DNA of 11,824 nt from an uncultured Verrucomicrobiales bacterium (GCA_937893785.1 CALCSP010000198.1:1-11824), one strand, 5' to 3'; counted from the stretch's first letter, positions 1 through 7,712 are shown. The notes: generated from the sequence alone by a model not told the origin. Numbers and translations are program-made.

Positions 1-2
1 CC

Positions 3-311
3 TGCGGTTCCGGCCAGTTGTGGAGTTTTCACCGCAGCAAGGACCCCGCACTCCGTAAAGGCGCGCTTCCAAAGGAAAATGCCGACAAGCCGGTTGGTGA
101 ATGGAACCGGATGGAGATTACCATGAAAAAAGAAACCATCACGGTTGTTTTAAACGGCAGGAAAATTATCGATGACTCGGCAATGCCCGGCATCGGCACT
201 GAAGGGCCAATCGTGCTCCAGCATCACGGCGGATACAACGCAAAGCAGAATACCTGGAGTGCTGCATCTGCTCTCATTCAGTTCCGCAACATAAGCATCA
301 AGGAACTCTAA
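3..311 (+). CDS. 3' end of a DUF1080 (3-keto-disaccharide hydrolase-like) protein, 5' truncated by window edge
   Basis: The reading frame is open from base 3 to the TAA at 309-311 and gives about 102 C-terminal residues; the true start lies outside the window. The sequence has the usual end of the DUF1080 beta-sandwich: a GEWNRMEI strand, then TVVLNGRKIID, then GPIVLQHHGG, and the closing IQFRNISIKEL. DUF1080 members are generally secreted. Some have been assigned 3-keto-glucoside or 3-keto-disaccharide hydrolase activity, and others serve as jelly-roll binding modules, so catalysis is not certain here. A TTG at 18 is an internal codon and not a start. The gene converges on the BNR-type gene, with about 63 bases between the two stops and no obvious terminator hairpin. 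The family call is firm; the upstream domain content is unknown. Confidence 0.85.
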   Translation, partial: CGSGQLWSFHRSKDPALRKGALPKENADKPVGEWNRMEITMKKETITVVLNGRKIIDDSAMPGIGTEGPIVLQHHGGYNAKQNTWSAASALIQFRNISIKEL

Positions 312-374
312 AACTTTCCGCCGGATAAAGTGAGCCCCCCATGCTGCCACATACCCACAACATGAATCACGCTA

Positions 375-1610
375 CTAGTTCCTTGCCGCTGCATTACCGA
401 CCTCCCTTACCCTTACCACATGCACCTTATTGACCTCATTCCTGCGCTTCCCAAGCCTCAGTAACCCCTCGCCACAGGTAATCCAGCTTTCGGTTTCACT
501 AATATGACACACTCCAGAGTTACCAAGTGTGGCCCCGTCTTCGGGCAAAAGGACTCTCTCCGTGGACCGTATGACGCATAACCTTCCGGGATCGACCTGA
601 CCGATAAACAATGGGGCACGGTGGCGGAAAACATGATCATTATCCGCTCCCCGTCGAGTATATACGAGGAAGAGTCCGCCACCAACCCGCACCCAGTGCT
701 GCTGCGTATTGTAACTTCCGAGAAGACTGCCGTCATCAAAGGTCCACTCACGCACTTTCTCGAAAACCAAACCATCCCGACTGCGAGTGACATAACCGCT
801 GTGATCCGCACGTAAGGTCAAATAATACCAACCATCATGATGTATTAGCGACGGTTCGTAGAGACCACGACCCTGTGGAATATTCAACTCGCTCCCATGC
901 TTCAGATACGACAAAATTTCTCCATCAAATCGGCAACGGACCACGATGCTCGTATAGTTAAATTTGTCGGGGTCAGCCATGTAGCGCACCGGTAGCAATA
1001 TATCCCCTCCGGGCAAGTCCACACGCTGAGTATTTCCAGCATTTGCAGCCATGATTATGTTTCCACTATGGTCTTTTGCGGGCAGATCCAGGAAACGTAG
1101 CTCCCCCCATGAACCATCCCGAGGGCTCATCACTGCATAGGAAACCTTCTCTCGCCTCCGATTCTCCTTTGTTCCCCCCTCAAAATTGAAAGTCTTACCC
1201 GTAGCGATGACCTTCTTGGAATCTGCATGGTAAGTGGGCCACAGATCTCCTGCACAGACTTCATAACCATCCTTTTGCCGTTCACGTTTCAGGGACGATA
1301 TCACCTGAGGGACACTCCAGCTTTTTCCTCCATCTCTACTCAACGACTGATAGATATCATGGAAATTATGCACTCCCTGACGCCCAGTCTCAGACATAGT
1401 GGTAATCCACGCCGGGCGTGCGCCCTTCCCCTCAAAGAATGTCGGCACAAATGCCGTCCGAGCCTGCCACCAATCCCATTGTTTATCCCGGCCAGGAATA
1501 CCACCTACTGCCTCAATCTCAAGCTTCACCTCAACCACATCATCAGCCAAGACTATTGAAAAGAGTGACAGGAAAACAATGATTGCCGGAAGAATCAGCG
1601 CATACTTCAT
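375..1610 (-). CDS. Secreted BNR-repeat / sialidase-like beta-propeller protein
   Basis: This 411-residue protein has an N-terminal hydrophobic signal (about residues 4-22) with probable cleavage near VLA-DD, so it should be exported. A classic Asp-box, SRDGGKSW, sits at residues 91-98, and a degenerate one, SRDG, at 277-280. Both mark blade turns of a sialidase-type propeller. The overall fold fits the BNR / exo-alpha-sialidase-like families common in Planctomycetota and Verrucomicrobiota, many of which have never been shown to cleave sialic acid. I could not place the full catalytic set (arginine triad, Tyr/Glu pair), so the substrate is left open. The ATG at 1610 is preceded by only a weak purine run (GAAAG). 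The gene is divergent from the transglutaminase-like gene and convergent with the DUF1080 gene, so it is probably monocistronic. Confidence 0.75.
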   Translation of the reverse strand: MKYALILPAIIVFLSLFSIVLADDVVEVKLEIEAVGGIPGRDKQWDWWQARTAFVPTFFEGKGARPAWITTMSETGRQGVHNFHDIYQSLSRDGGKSWSVPQVISSLKRERQKDGYEVCAGDLWPTYHADSKKVIATGKTFNFEGGTKENRRREKVSYAVMSPRDGSWGELRFLDLPAKDHSGNIIMAANAGNTQRVDLPGGDILLPVRYMADPDKFNYTSIVVRCRFDGEILSYLKHGSELNIPQGRGLYEPSLIHHDGWYYLTLRADHSGYVTRSRDGLVFEKVREWTFDDGSLLGSYNTQQHWVRVGGGLFLVYTRRGADNDHVFRHRAPLFIGQVDPGRLCVIRSTERVLLPEDGATLGNSGVCHISETESWITCGEGLLRLGKRRNEVNKVHVVRVREVGNAAARN

Positions 1611-1642
1611 CTTTCAATCGTAGCACCACTAACTCTAGTCGC

Positions 1643-1652
1643 ACAAGCTTGT
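1643..1652. repeat. 10-base perfect palindrome in the divergent intergenic region
   Basis: ACAAGCTTGT is its own reverse complement. It lies 32 bases upstream of the BNR-gene start and between two divergently transcribed genes. It could be a half-operator or part of the BNR leader. A palindrome this short can arise by chance, so confidence is low. Confidence 0.2.
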
Positions 1653-1700
1653 CATTCTACAGCCATGCAATCAGAAGGAATTTAGCGTTCACCAAGCAAG

Positions 1701-1729
1701 TTTACAGTTCTTTAAAAAGAACAGATAAC
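1701..1729 (+). promoter_or_regulatory. Probable sigma70-type promoter of the transglutaminase-like gene
   Basis: TTTACA at 1701-1706 matches five of six -35 consensus bases. GATAAC at 1724-1729 matches four of six -10 bases, and the spacer is exactly 17 bases. Transcription would begin near 1736, about 56 bases before the ATG at 1792. This argues against the TTG at 1735 as translation start, because it would sit at the transcript's 5' end. This is a prediction from sequence only. Confidence 0.45.
1707..1722. promoter_or_regulatory. Palindromic operator candidate filling the promoter spacer
   Basis: The sequence GTTCTTTAAAAAGAAC has perfect 7-base arms (GTTCTTT / AAAGAAC) around a 2-base centre. 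It lies wholly between the proposed -35 and -10 hexamers. A dimeric regulator bound here would block polymerase, or reshape the spacer as MerR-type activators do. No regulator gene is visible in the window, so the binding partner is unknown. Confidence 0.35.
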
Positions 1730-1791
1730 AATACTTGAAGCAAGTGCCGAATCATGATGTTAAAATAAAGCCAGTGAGAAAAACATCCGCC

Positions 1792-3432
1792 ATGAACAAT
1801 TTTTTAATAACCCATTTCCTCTGTATTTTCCTCGCATCGGATGCGCTTTGTCTGGGAGCGAACTCTGAAGTGAAAAATGCTCTGAAAAACGGCAATATTA
1901 ATGACTACCATGCACAAATCACTGAGCGGATTAACCGCAGGATATCAGACCATTTTAAAAACAGCACCAAGCAAAGTCTTCTTCACTTGCTTGATGAACC
2001 CGAATTACGCAGGATCCTAGCTCAACGGCAAATCATTGGAAAGATTGGCGCGGCAAGCATTGACGGATTCGCAAAGGGAAACGCCCAACGAAAAATCTTC
2101 CTTGGCAATTTTTTTACCAATACAAAAGCCATGGAATACGCCCTTGAGGGAGCTACTCCCATAGGACGCTCGCACCGCGAGCAGGATAAATGGAACATTC
2201 CCATCTCCGCTCTGGAAATATGGCACCAGTTGCTCAGCTCTGACCCGGATGCTAGATCCGGCCTCTACCTCAAGCTTGCCATTGCTACCGGACTGAACCC
2301 GCCGGGCACCGGGAATCAGGGTGCCGGACAGGCCAAAATCCCAGAAACCCCTCTGGCTCGTTACCATTTCTATAAGGATTCACATCTAAACGGCGAGCTC
2401 TTTCCAAGCTTTGACAACCTCTCAGTATGGGAATATCGGCAAATTGTTTCCTCCAACGCTTCCAATTCAGATCTCGAATGGGGCAGGAATGCCATCAACA
2501 CCTGGCGTCCCGATTTGCGTAATAATGAGCTTGTAGTCAATTCCACTTCTGAAGTGTGGCGAAGAAATTCTCCTATCCCCTTCAATGACACCTTTAAGAA
2601 TGTGCTCTCAGGAGGTGGCAAGTGCGGTCCTCGTTCCTCGTGGTCGATATTCATTTGCCAAGCATTTGGTATTCCAGCCACAGGAGTTCGCCAGCCCGGT
2701 CATGTCTGTGCCACCTATAAGTCCGCCTACCCTGGTGTGGAGCCACAACCCGGAAACACTTGGAAGGTTGTATACGGCAGAGGTTGGCATGTCTCTAAAG
2801 CATGCGGCATATCAGGAGAGGAATTCATGCGGGAGATGGAAGCGCGAGCATACCTTGCAGGTTTTATGCGCGGCGAAAGAATCCGCTGGCTTTCTGCTGC
2901 CATACAATCGAATTCCATCTTGGAAAAGGTCACTGCACTCACTGCTGCAATGCCTCCGATGTCAGCACCAGATCGACCTTTAACACCCCAAAAAAACGAA
3001 GCACATTCAATCAAAGCTCCGATCACTCCTCCGCAGCCTGGAACAATACGGATTGATGCAGCCACCTTCACAAAAGCCAGTGGCATCCAGATTCATGATT
3101 GCTTCACCGGTGGCAAACAGGTTTACAATGCCAAGTATGCGCCCGGATGGGGCACTGCTGCCAACATTACTTGGAAAGTAAATATTCCAAGCGCCGGCAG
3201 CTATGAACTGGTTCTGTTAACAGCCGTCGCAAATGTGGAACAAACGGTGAACATATCTATTAATGGCAGCACCCCGAGTCCCTTATCAGTCACAAACAGT
3301 CATGGTCTCTGGCAAACAACCCGTCCCTTGGCTATTACACTGAAATCGGGAGAAAACACCATCAATTTGACGCGACCAGCCACTGGGCGTGGACTGGCGT
3401 TACGCTACTTGGAGATGAAAAAAAACTCCTAA
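1792..3432 (+). CDS. Secreted transglutaminase-like protein with C-terminal carbohydrate-binding-like domain
   Basis: I place the start at the ATG at 1792 (546 residues). A TTG at 1735 would add 19 charged residues ahead of a clear signal peptide (MNNFLITHFLCIFLASDA...) and lies at the predicted transcription start. Residues about 25-250 form a mostly helical region with no recognised domain. The transglutaminase-like core follows: GGGKCGPRSSW with the candidate nucleophile Cys278, GIPATGVRQPGH with His304, and then W324 and VYGRGWHVS. The usual Asp in the third catalytic position is not obvious. Residues about 419-543 form a beta-rich module (IPSAGSYELVLL, VNISINGS, LKSGENTINL) typical of CBM6/CBM35-like or DUF5077-like domains. 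Family members cross-link, hydrolyse or simply bind proteins; the activity here cannot be assigned. The DUF4345 gene follows after 90 bases. Confidence 0.7.
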   Translation: MNNFLITHFLCIFLASDALCLGANSEVKNALKNGNINDYHAQITERINRRISDHFKNSTKQSLLHLLDEPELRRILAQRQIIGKIGAASIDGFAKGNAQRKIFLGNFFTNTKAMEYALEGATPIGRSHREQDKWNIPISALEIWHQLLSSDPDARSGLYLKLAIATGLNPPGTGNQGAGQAKIPETPLARYHFYKDSHLNGELFPSFDNLSVWEYRQIVSSNASNSDLEWGRNAINTWRPDLRNNELVVNSTSEVWRRNSPIPFNDTFKNVLSGGGKCGPRSSWSIFICQAFGIPATGVRQPGHVCATYKSAYPGVEPQPGNTWKVVYGRGWHVSKACGISGEEFMREMEARAYLAGFMRGERIRWLSAAIQSNSILEKVTALTAAMPPMSAPDRPLTPQKNEAHSIKAPITPPQPGTIRIDAATFTKASGIQIHDCFTGGKQVYNAKYAPGWGTAANITWKVNIPSAGSYELVLLTAVANVEQTVNISINGSTPSPLSVTNSHGLWQTTRPLAITLKSGENTINLTRPATGRGLALRYLEMKKNS

Positions 3433-3510
3433 ACCCTCAGCAATCTACAACCCGACTGGCCAAATGAAATCAGCCGAACACATTCATTTGTGGTCGACTA
3501 ATTTGCCTTT

Positions 3511-3514
3511 AAGG
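3511..3514 (+). promoter_or_regulatory. Ribosome binding site deciding the DUF4345 start
   Basis: AAGG lies 8 bases before the ATG at 3523 but only 2 bases before the in-frame GTG at 3517. The spacing favours ATG over GTG as the initiation codon. Confidence 0.45.
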
Positions 3515-3522
3515 TCGTGGAT

Positions 3523-3933
3523 ATGCACATCAACTATATCCCCCGTACCAGAGTATTGCTTTTTAGCATAGGGATCATTTACTTTGGACTTGGCATTTGG
3601 TGCACCGTGCTCCCTGTTCAGACCGCTACAAGCCTTGGTTTTAGCTTCTTTGATACCGGAATTGTAGAATACGTGGTCGTATACGGGGGGCTGGAAGTCG
3701 GTCTTGGGCTACCAATGATGTATGCCGCCTTCAGGCGTAAACTCTTTCCTGGCATCTACTTCATCACAACCTTCTTTTCATTGTGCTTGGCAATCTTTCG
3801 GTTGGTTATGATTCTTTCCAAAGGAGCTACCAGCACTTTATTTATTCTATTCGGCACTGAAATCCTCATCTTCTTATTGCTTCTTACGTTGAATCTGAAA
3901 CGCGCCCCAAAGGAAGGATCCGCTGAGGGCTGA
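3523..3933 (+). CDS. DUF4345-family small integral membrane protein
   Basis: The protein has 136 residues, with the start chosen at the ATG at 3523 because of its spacing from the AAGG at 3511. Four hydrophobic segments are visible at about residues 11-31, 50-70, 76-98 and 104-125. The pattern is the DUF4345 one: a Gly-rich first helix ending at a Pro (VLPV), then EYVVVYGGLEVGLGL, where the Y-G-G-x-E-x-G-x-G stretch is the most conserved part of the family. The C-terminus is short, charged and probably cytoplasmic. The family has no established biochemical function. The gene is co-directional with the transglutaminase-like gene 90 bases upstream and convergent with the LRR gene downstream. 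Co-transcription with the upstream gene is possible but unproven, and I see no clear promoter in the gap. Confidence 0.7.
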   Translation: MHINYIPRTRVLLFSIGIIYFGLGIWCTVLPVQTATSLGFSFFDTGIVEYVVVYGGLEVGLGLPMMYAAFRRKLFPGIYFITTFFSLCLAIFRLVMILSKGATSTLFILFGTEILIFLLLLTLNLKRAPKEGSAEG

Positions 3934-4008
3934 TTCATTACTCCATTGCATTCAACGGACACACCACTGATGTCACGTGTTCTTGTTTCGCTTGCCTCAA
4001 GCACCTGA

Positions 4009-4884
4009 TTACTTCCCAGCAGAACTTTCAAGGACTCTAAAGAATCTTTTCCTGCTACTGGCTGGAAATACCCTCAGCACGTAATCACCTGCACCCGCGA
4101 TACCGGACTCTAGGCGTTCCCAGCCCCTCATGTCCGGTGATCCTTCTATCGAATAAGCACGACCAGCTACCGCAGAAAAGCTGATCGCGACCTGATCCGC
4201 GTCTGTCAGACCAATCCGAAACTTCAACCTTTGTGCTGTATGCGTTTCACCGGCGACGACTTCCACACCGCCAAAGAAATCACCAAACCCAGATGCTCCA
4301 GTCGTGATGACAACCATTGCGCCATTCGGCAACCCAGAGAATGCATCATTACCCAGAGAGGGAGCATCTCCAAGGAAGTTTATAGAGCCAAGATTACTAC
4401 ATCCAAAAAAGGCGAAATTCCCAATACTGGTAACGCCTTTTGGAATCGTGATAGCCGTAAGACTACTGCAACCATAGAAGGCATAATGCCGGATACTGGT
4501 GATCCTTTCAGGAATCGTGATACCCGTAAGACTACTACAACCTCGAAAGGCCGTTAAACCAATTTCGGTAAGACTTTCTGGAAGAGTAATTTCGACCAAA
4601 GAACTGCAACCATAAAATGTGTAATTGCCAATACCGGTGACTCCTTCAGGAACGGTGATAGCGACGAGACGAGAACATTGCAGAAAAGCCCTGTCTCCTA
4701 TGAATCGCACAGGCAACTGATCGATACGATTTGGGATATCAAGAACTCCACTTGCCAATGCATTGCAGTCCGTAATCGTAATATAACTTCCATTGCTGGA
4801 ATAAGTCAGATCAGAGACATCAGCTCCTCTCACGCAAATGCCTGACAGGAGAAAGGCCAAAAGAGCTGCATTAATCGACCTCAT
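4009..4884 (-). CDS. Secreted BspA-like leucine-rich-repeat (LRR_5) protein
   Basis: This 291-residue protein has a signal peptide at about residues 1-20 (LLAFLLSGICVRGA). A short cap region (ITDCNALASGVLDIP) precedes a strict 23-residue repeat whose landmark Phe falls at 67, 90, 113, 136, 159 and 182. The repeats read like AF-x-GCSSL-x-x-ITIP-x-x-x-x-x-I, the LRR_5 / BspA consensus. The tail (about 214-291) contains YSIEGSPDMRGWERL and ends in RFFRVLE, a form common at the C-termini of secreted verrucomicrobial proteins (from memory). BspA-type repeats mediate binding or adhesion and have no enzymatic role. The ATG is supported by AAGGTG six bases upstream. The gene follows the BASS transporter after 81 bases. 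Its repeats are also similar at DNA level, implying recent duplication. Confidence 0.85.
   Translation of the reverse strand: MRSINAALLAFLLSGICVRGADVSDLTYSSNGSYITITDCNALASGVLDIPNRIDQLPVRFIGDRAFLQCSRLVAITVPEGVTGIGNYTFYGCSSLVEITLPESLTEIGLTAFRGCSSLTGITIPERITSIRHYAFYGCSSLTAITIPKGVTSIGNFAFFGCSNLGSINFLGDAPSLGNDAFSGLPNGAMVVITTGASGFGDFFGGVEVVAGETHTAQRLKFRIGLTDADQVAISFSAVAGRAYSIEGSPDMRGWERLESGIAGAGDYVLRVFPASSRKRFFRVLESSAGK
4442..4611 (-). repeat. 69-base tandem repeat within the LRR coding region
   Basis: The 32-base stretches at 4442-4473 and 4511-4542 are 69 bases apart and differ at only two positions. The equivalent stretch at 4580-4611 is recognisably related but more diverged. Sixty-nine bases is one 23-residue LRR unit, so the array can gain or lose whole repeats in frame by slippage or recombination. 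Confidence 0.7.
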
Positions 4885-4890
4885 TTAATA

Positions 4891-4896
4891 CACCTT
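4891..4896 (-). promoter_or_regulatory. Strong ribosome binding site of the first LRR gene
   Basis: Read on the minus strand, AAGGTG precedes the ATG at 4884 with a 6-base spacer. It confirms the chosen start and shows that the gene has its own efficient initiation site despite its closeness to the transporter gene. Confidence 0.6.
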
Positions 4897-4965
4897 ATCA
4901 CTACAAACGCGCAGCACACAAGAACCATCAATCGGCTGAACATACTCTCACTACGGCTCAGGATT

Positions 4966-5820
4966 CTAGCTACGCCGCCTCCAAAAAACAAACGGTAAGC
5001 AAACAAAATACATCGTGATGCTGTAGACTGCCGCCGGCACTGTTTCAGGTGGAAGGACCTGCCCATCAACCCCTGCCACCAAACTCCCAACAGCAATGGC
5101 CAGCGTGCCGTTCTGAACACCTGACTCAATCGAAATGGTGGTCGCATCCCGCTTCTCAAGCCGCAACATTCTTGCAGACGCGATACCAAGGGCAAGCATC
5201 ACCACGTTCAATAACACCGCTACCGGCCCCAGTGTGCCGAGGTTACTGGAAAAAACTCCCCAGTTTTTGGCAAGAGCCGCAACAATAATCACAACAAACA
5301 ACACGACTGCTGCGCGTGACACCCCCGGTGCAATCTTCTCCGCAAGCGCGGAATACTTCGCAGTTAAGAGCATACCGATCCCTACCGGCACTGCAGTAAT
5401 CAGGAACATTGTCAGACCGATTCCGGTCACATCCACACGTGGCGCACCTTGCCCCATAAAATAGTTCACACTGAAAGCCGCCAGAAATGGAACAGTGACA
5501 ATCGACAGAAGACTCGTGATCGCTGTGAGCGAAATCGACAACGGTGCATTACCTCCGGCGAGCTTGGCCAGCAGATTACTCGTCACCCCGCCAGGGCAAA
5601 GAGCGAGGATCATCAAGCCCACAGCGAACATTGCTTCCAATCCAAACAAATGCGCCAACCCGAGGGCAACCAGTGGTAGCAATACGATCTGGTTAAGCAG
5701 ACCTATGCCAAAGGCAACGGGAAACTTCAACACTCGAGAAAAATCGCGCCCCCTCAAACCAAGGCCAAGAGAGAACATGATAAAGAAGAGGATGAGCGGA
5801 AGGAGAACCTTAACTATCAT
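4966..5820 (-). CDS. Bile acid:sodium symporter (BASS) family transporter
   Basis: This 284-residue, strongly hydrophobic protein has about nine membrane segments, and its length is close to the norm for bacterial BASS transporters. Family hallmarks are visible: LPLILFFIMFSLGLGL at the N-terminus, CPGG at 75-78 followed by SN at 81-82 and the GGNAPLSISLTA segment, and E232-S-G-V-Q-N237 in the second half. The two polar motifs correspond to the crossed-helix sodium and substrate sites of the family. BASS proteins import organic anions such as bile acids, pantoate or 2-oxoacids by sodium symport; nothing here tells which one. No good Shine-Dalgarno sequence precedes the ATG. The 244-base upstream gap holds two inverted repeats, and the LRR gene follows after 81 bases. 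Confidence 0.9.
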   Translation of the reverse strand: MIVKVLLPLILFFIMFSLGLGLRGRDFSRVLKFPVAFGIGLLNQIVLLPLVALGLAHLFGLEAMFAVGLMILALCPGGVTSNLLAKLAGGNAPLSISLTAITSLLSIVTVPFLAAFSVNYFMGQGAPRVDVTGIGLTMFLITAVPVGIGMLLTAKYSALAEKIAPGVSRAAVVLFVVIIVAALAKNWGVFSSNLGTLGPVAVLLNVVMLALGIASARMLRLEKRDATTISIESGVQNGTLAIAVGSLVAGVDGQVLPPETVPAAVYSITMYFVCLPFVFWRRRS

Positions 5821-5911
5821 AGTAAGTGATGCGCGAGAGAAAATTTAACCTGCTTAATAGCTGAGCAACTCGACAAACATACAAAATTATGAGTATCCCA
5901 CAAGCAGGACA

Positions 5912-5930
5912 TCACTGCTTACTCTTTGAA
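5912..5930. repeat. 6-base inverted repeat with 7-base loop upstream of the BASS gene
   Basis: AAGCAG (5912-5917) and CTGCTT (5925-5930) are perfect inverted arms around a 7-base loop. The hairpin stops 3 bases before the larger dyad at 5934-5982. It lies about 90 bases upstream of the transporter start, so it could be an operator or part of a terminator region for the sulfatase gene. Confidence 0.3.
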
Positions 5931-5933
5931 CAA

Positions 5934-5982
5934 AGAAGTCATCACCCAATAAACTAAAGCACATGTATTCATGATGACTTCT
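5934..5982 (-). terminator. 11-base perfect inverted repeat between the sulfatase and BASS genes; possible terminator or operator
   Basis: AGAAGTCATCA (5934-5944) and TGATGACTTCT (5972-5982) are exact inverted arms separated by 27 bases. Read on the minus strand, the distal arm runs into a moderately T-rich tail (TTCTTTGTTC), about 80 bases past the sulfatase stop, which would fit a weak factor-independent terminator. The low G+C of the stem and the long loop fit a spaced operator for the downstream transporter gene equally well. The repeat itself is certain; its role is not. Confidence 0.4.
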
Positions 5983-6064
5983 CACTGCGTAATTGATAGG
6001 CCACCTACGCGGATGACATCATTGTGGCTACAGGCCCATGAAAATCCCACCATTGAAGAAATGG

Positions 6065-7711
6065 TTATTTCTTGTTTTTCTTCCTACCTCCCGGCTTTGG
6101 GTAAACCTTGTCAACCTTGGCCCAAGCGTTCCATGCCGCTGCCATTTCCTGAAGCCGTCGCGCTTCAATTTTAGCAAGATTATTGAGTTCAGTGCGGTCA
6201 GTCTTGAGATTATATAACTCCCATTTTCCTATTTCGGGTCCTTTCGGCGTGGCAACCCCTTTCCCCACCAGTTTCCATGAACCGTCAATCATAAATGCAT
6301 TGTTCTCATGTTCCGAGAACATGGGATTTTTGCGCACAAGGACTTGACCACTAAAGGAAGGAGCGAGCGAAATACCGCGAAGTGGCGGCAGCTTATTCCC
6401 ATGAAACGTCTTGGGATATGCCACGTCGCAGACTTCCAGTAGCGTCGGAACCACATCCAACACTTGGGCTGCCGGACGATACCAGTTTCTTTGAGGGACG
6501 ATCCCTTTAGGCCAATGCATGATAAAGGGCGTAGCCGAGCCTCCCTCATGGGTAAAGTGCTTGTATAGACGGAAAGGAGTGCTTGATACATTTGCCCACG
6601 CCGCTCCGTAATTATTACTTGTTTCGAGGTTTCGTTTTTCAATATCCAGAATATTGCCTCGACCAAGGGTGGCACCTTCCGCACAGGCACCATTATCGGA
6701 CATGAAAAGGATGAGCGTGTTTTCAAAGACGCCCTGTTTTTTTAAGGCCTCAATGAGCTTACCGATATTCTGGTCAATGCGGTCGATCATCGCGGCATAA
6801 ACCGCCATACGAAGATCCATTTCTTTTTGTTTTTCCCGATCTAGAGAGGTCCAGGGCGGAACTTTCTCATCGCGGTGAGAAAGGCGGTGAATTTCATCAA
6901 TGAGCCCAATCTCAACCTGACGTCGGTAGCGAGCCTGTCGCAATTGATCCCATCCTATCAGGTATTTGCCACGATATTTGTCGATATCTTCCTCATGTGC
7001 CTGATGGGGCCAATGCGGTGCCGTATAGGACAGGTACAGGAAGAACGGCTTACCCCTCACCCCTTCCCTAATGAACTTGATACCATGATCGGTAAAAGCA
7101 TCTGTCGTGTAGTATGCTCGATCAGTCGTGCTCTTGACCCTTTTTACAGGGTCATTACCGGAAAAAATCCCTCGCCCCACACGCGTGTCGGTATCTGGAG
7201 AAAAAAAGCGGCTGGAACCCCCAACGCAACCATAGAATTTATCAAATCCGCGCTGCAGCGGCCAGCGCGATTGATCATGAAATCCAAGATGCCACTTACC
7301 AGCCAGATAAGTAGCATACCCCGCCGAGCCAAGGATCTCCGCTAGAGTGGCACAATTACGGTTGAGATAGCCGCGATAATTAGGGTAATCCTTGCCTTTG
7401 TCATGCCGCTTGCTGTCCGGCGGGCTTGTCATGTGACCAATCCCGGTAAGGTGAGGGTGCAAGCCCGTCATTAGCGTGGCACGTGTCGGGCAGCAACGGG
7501 ACGCATTATAGAATTGAGAGAAACGCACACCGCCCCGTGCCAATGAATCAATATGCGGAGTATGAATCTCTCCACCGTAAGCACCAATATCAGAAAACCC
7601 CATGTCATCGACAAGAATAATGATGACATTCGGTTTTTGAGCCGCATAAAGATCCAGGCTTGAAACCGTCAGGACAAACAGCAGAGATATACTAAAAATG
7701 TTCCGAAACAT
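6065..7711 (-). CDS. Secreted formylglycine-dependent sulfatase (arylsulfatase-type, S1 family)
   Basis: This 548-residue protein has a Sec signal at about residues 1-24. It hydrolyses sulfate esters, probably on glycans, outside the cytoplasm. Metal-binding D35-D36 and the pair D339-N340 (MSDNGA) are present. The activation motif C73-C-P-T-R77 is the C-x-P-x-R form, whose Cys73 is oxidised to formylglycine. GKWHLGF supplies K139 and H141, and the YKHFTHEGG stretch has K384, H385 and H388. The run FYNASRCCPTRATLMTG with PFRLYKHFTHEGG recalls the S1_4 arylsulfatase subfamily, but I cannot confirm subfamily without a search. Nothing is truncated, and the Lys-rich C-terminus is ordinary. The required sulfatase maturase is not in the window. 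The start has AGGTGA just upstream, within a small dyad. Confidence 0.93.
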   Translation of the reverse strand: MFRNIFSISLLFVLTVSSLDLYAAQKPNVIIILVDDMGFSDIGAYGGEIHTPHIDSLARGGVRFSQFYNASRCCPTRATLMTGLHPHLTGIGHMTSPPDSKRHDKGKDYPNYRGYLNRNCATLAEILGSAGYATYLAGKWHLGFHDQSRWPLQRGFDKFYGCVGGSSRFFSPDTDTRVGRGIFSGNDPVKRVKSTTDRAYYTTDAFTDHGIKFIREGVRGKPFFLYLSYTAPHWPHQAHEEDIDKYRGKYLIGWDQLRQARYRRQVEIGLIDEIHRLSHRDEKVPPWTSLDREKQKEMDLRMAVYAAMIDRIDQNIGKLIEALKKQGVFENTLILFMSDNGACAEGATLGRGNILDIEKRNLETSNNYGAAWANVSSTPFRLYKHFTHEGGSATPFIMHWPKGIVPQRNWYRPAAQVLDVVPTLLEVCDVAYPKTFHGNKLPPLRGISLAPSFSGQVLVRKNPMFSEHENNAFMIDGSWKLVGKGVATPKGPEIGKWELYNLKTDRTELNNLAKIEARRLQEMAAAWNAWAKVDKVYPKPGGRKKNKK

Positions 7712-7712
7712 T

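Noticed and set aside
1648..1700. Minus-strand -10-like TAGAAT upstream of the BNR gene.
   Set aside because: A five-of-six -10 match was seen, but no acceptable -35 box lies at 15-19 bases, so no promoter is called.
1735..1791. TTG-initiated N-terminal extension of the transglutaminase-like protein.
   Set aside because: It would put charged residues before the signal peptide and start at the predicted transcription start point; ATG at 1792 explains the sequence better.
3990..4002. Hairpin GCTTG-CCT-CAAGC between the convergent DUF4345 and LRR genes, considered as a bidirectional terminator.
   Set aside because: The stem is only five bases and no T-tract follows on either strand; too weak to annotate.
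5495..5848. Plus-strand open frames antisense to the BASS transporter gene.
   Set aside because: Composition is atypical (Arg/Pro/Thr-rich) and the minus-strand frame has clear BASS family motifs throughout.
6050..6064. Hairpin CCATT-GAAGA-AATGG just past the sulfatase stop, considered as its terminator.
   Set aside because: Five-base, A+T-rich stem without a T-run after it; the larger dyad at 5934-5982 is the better candidate.
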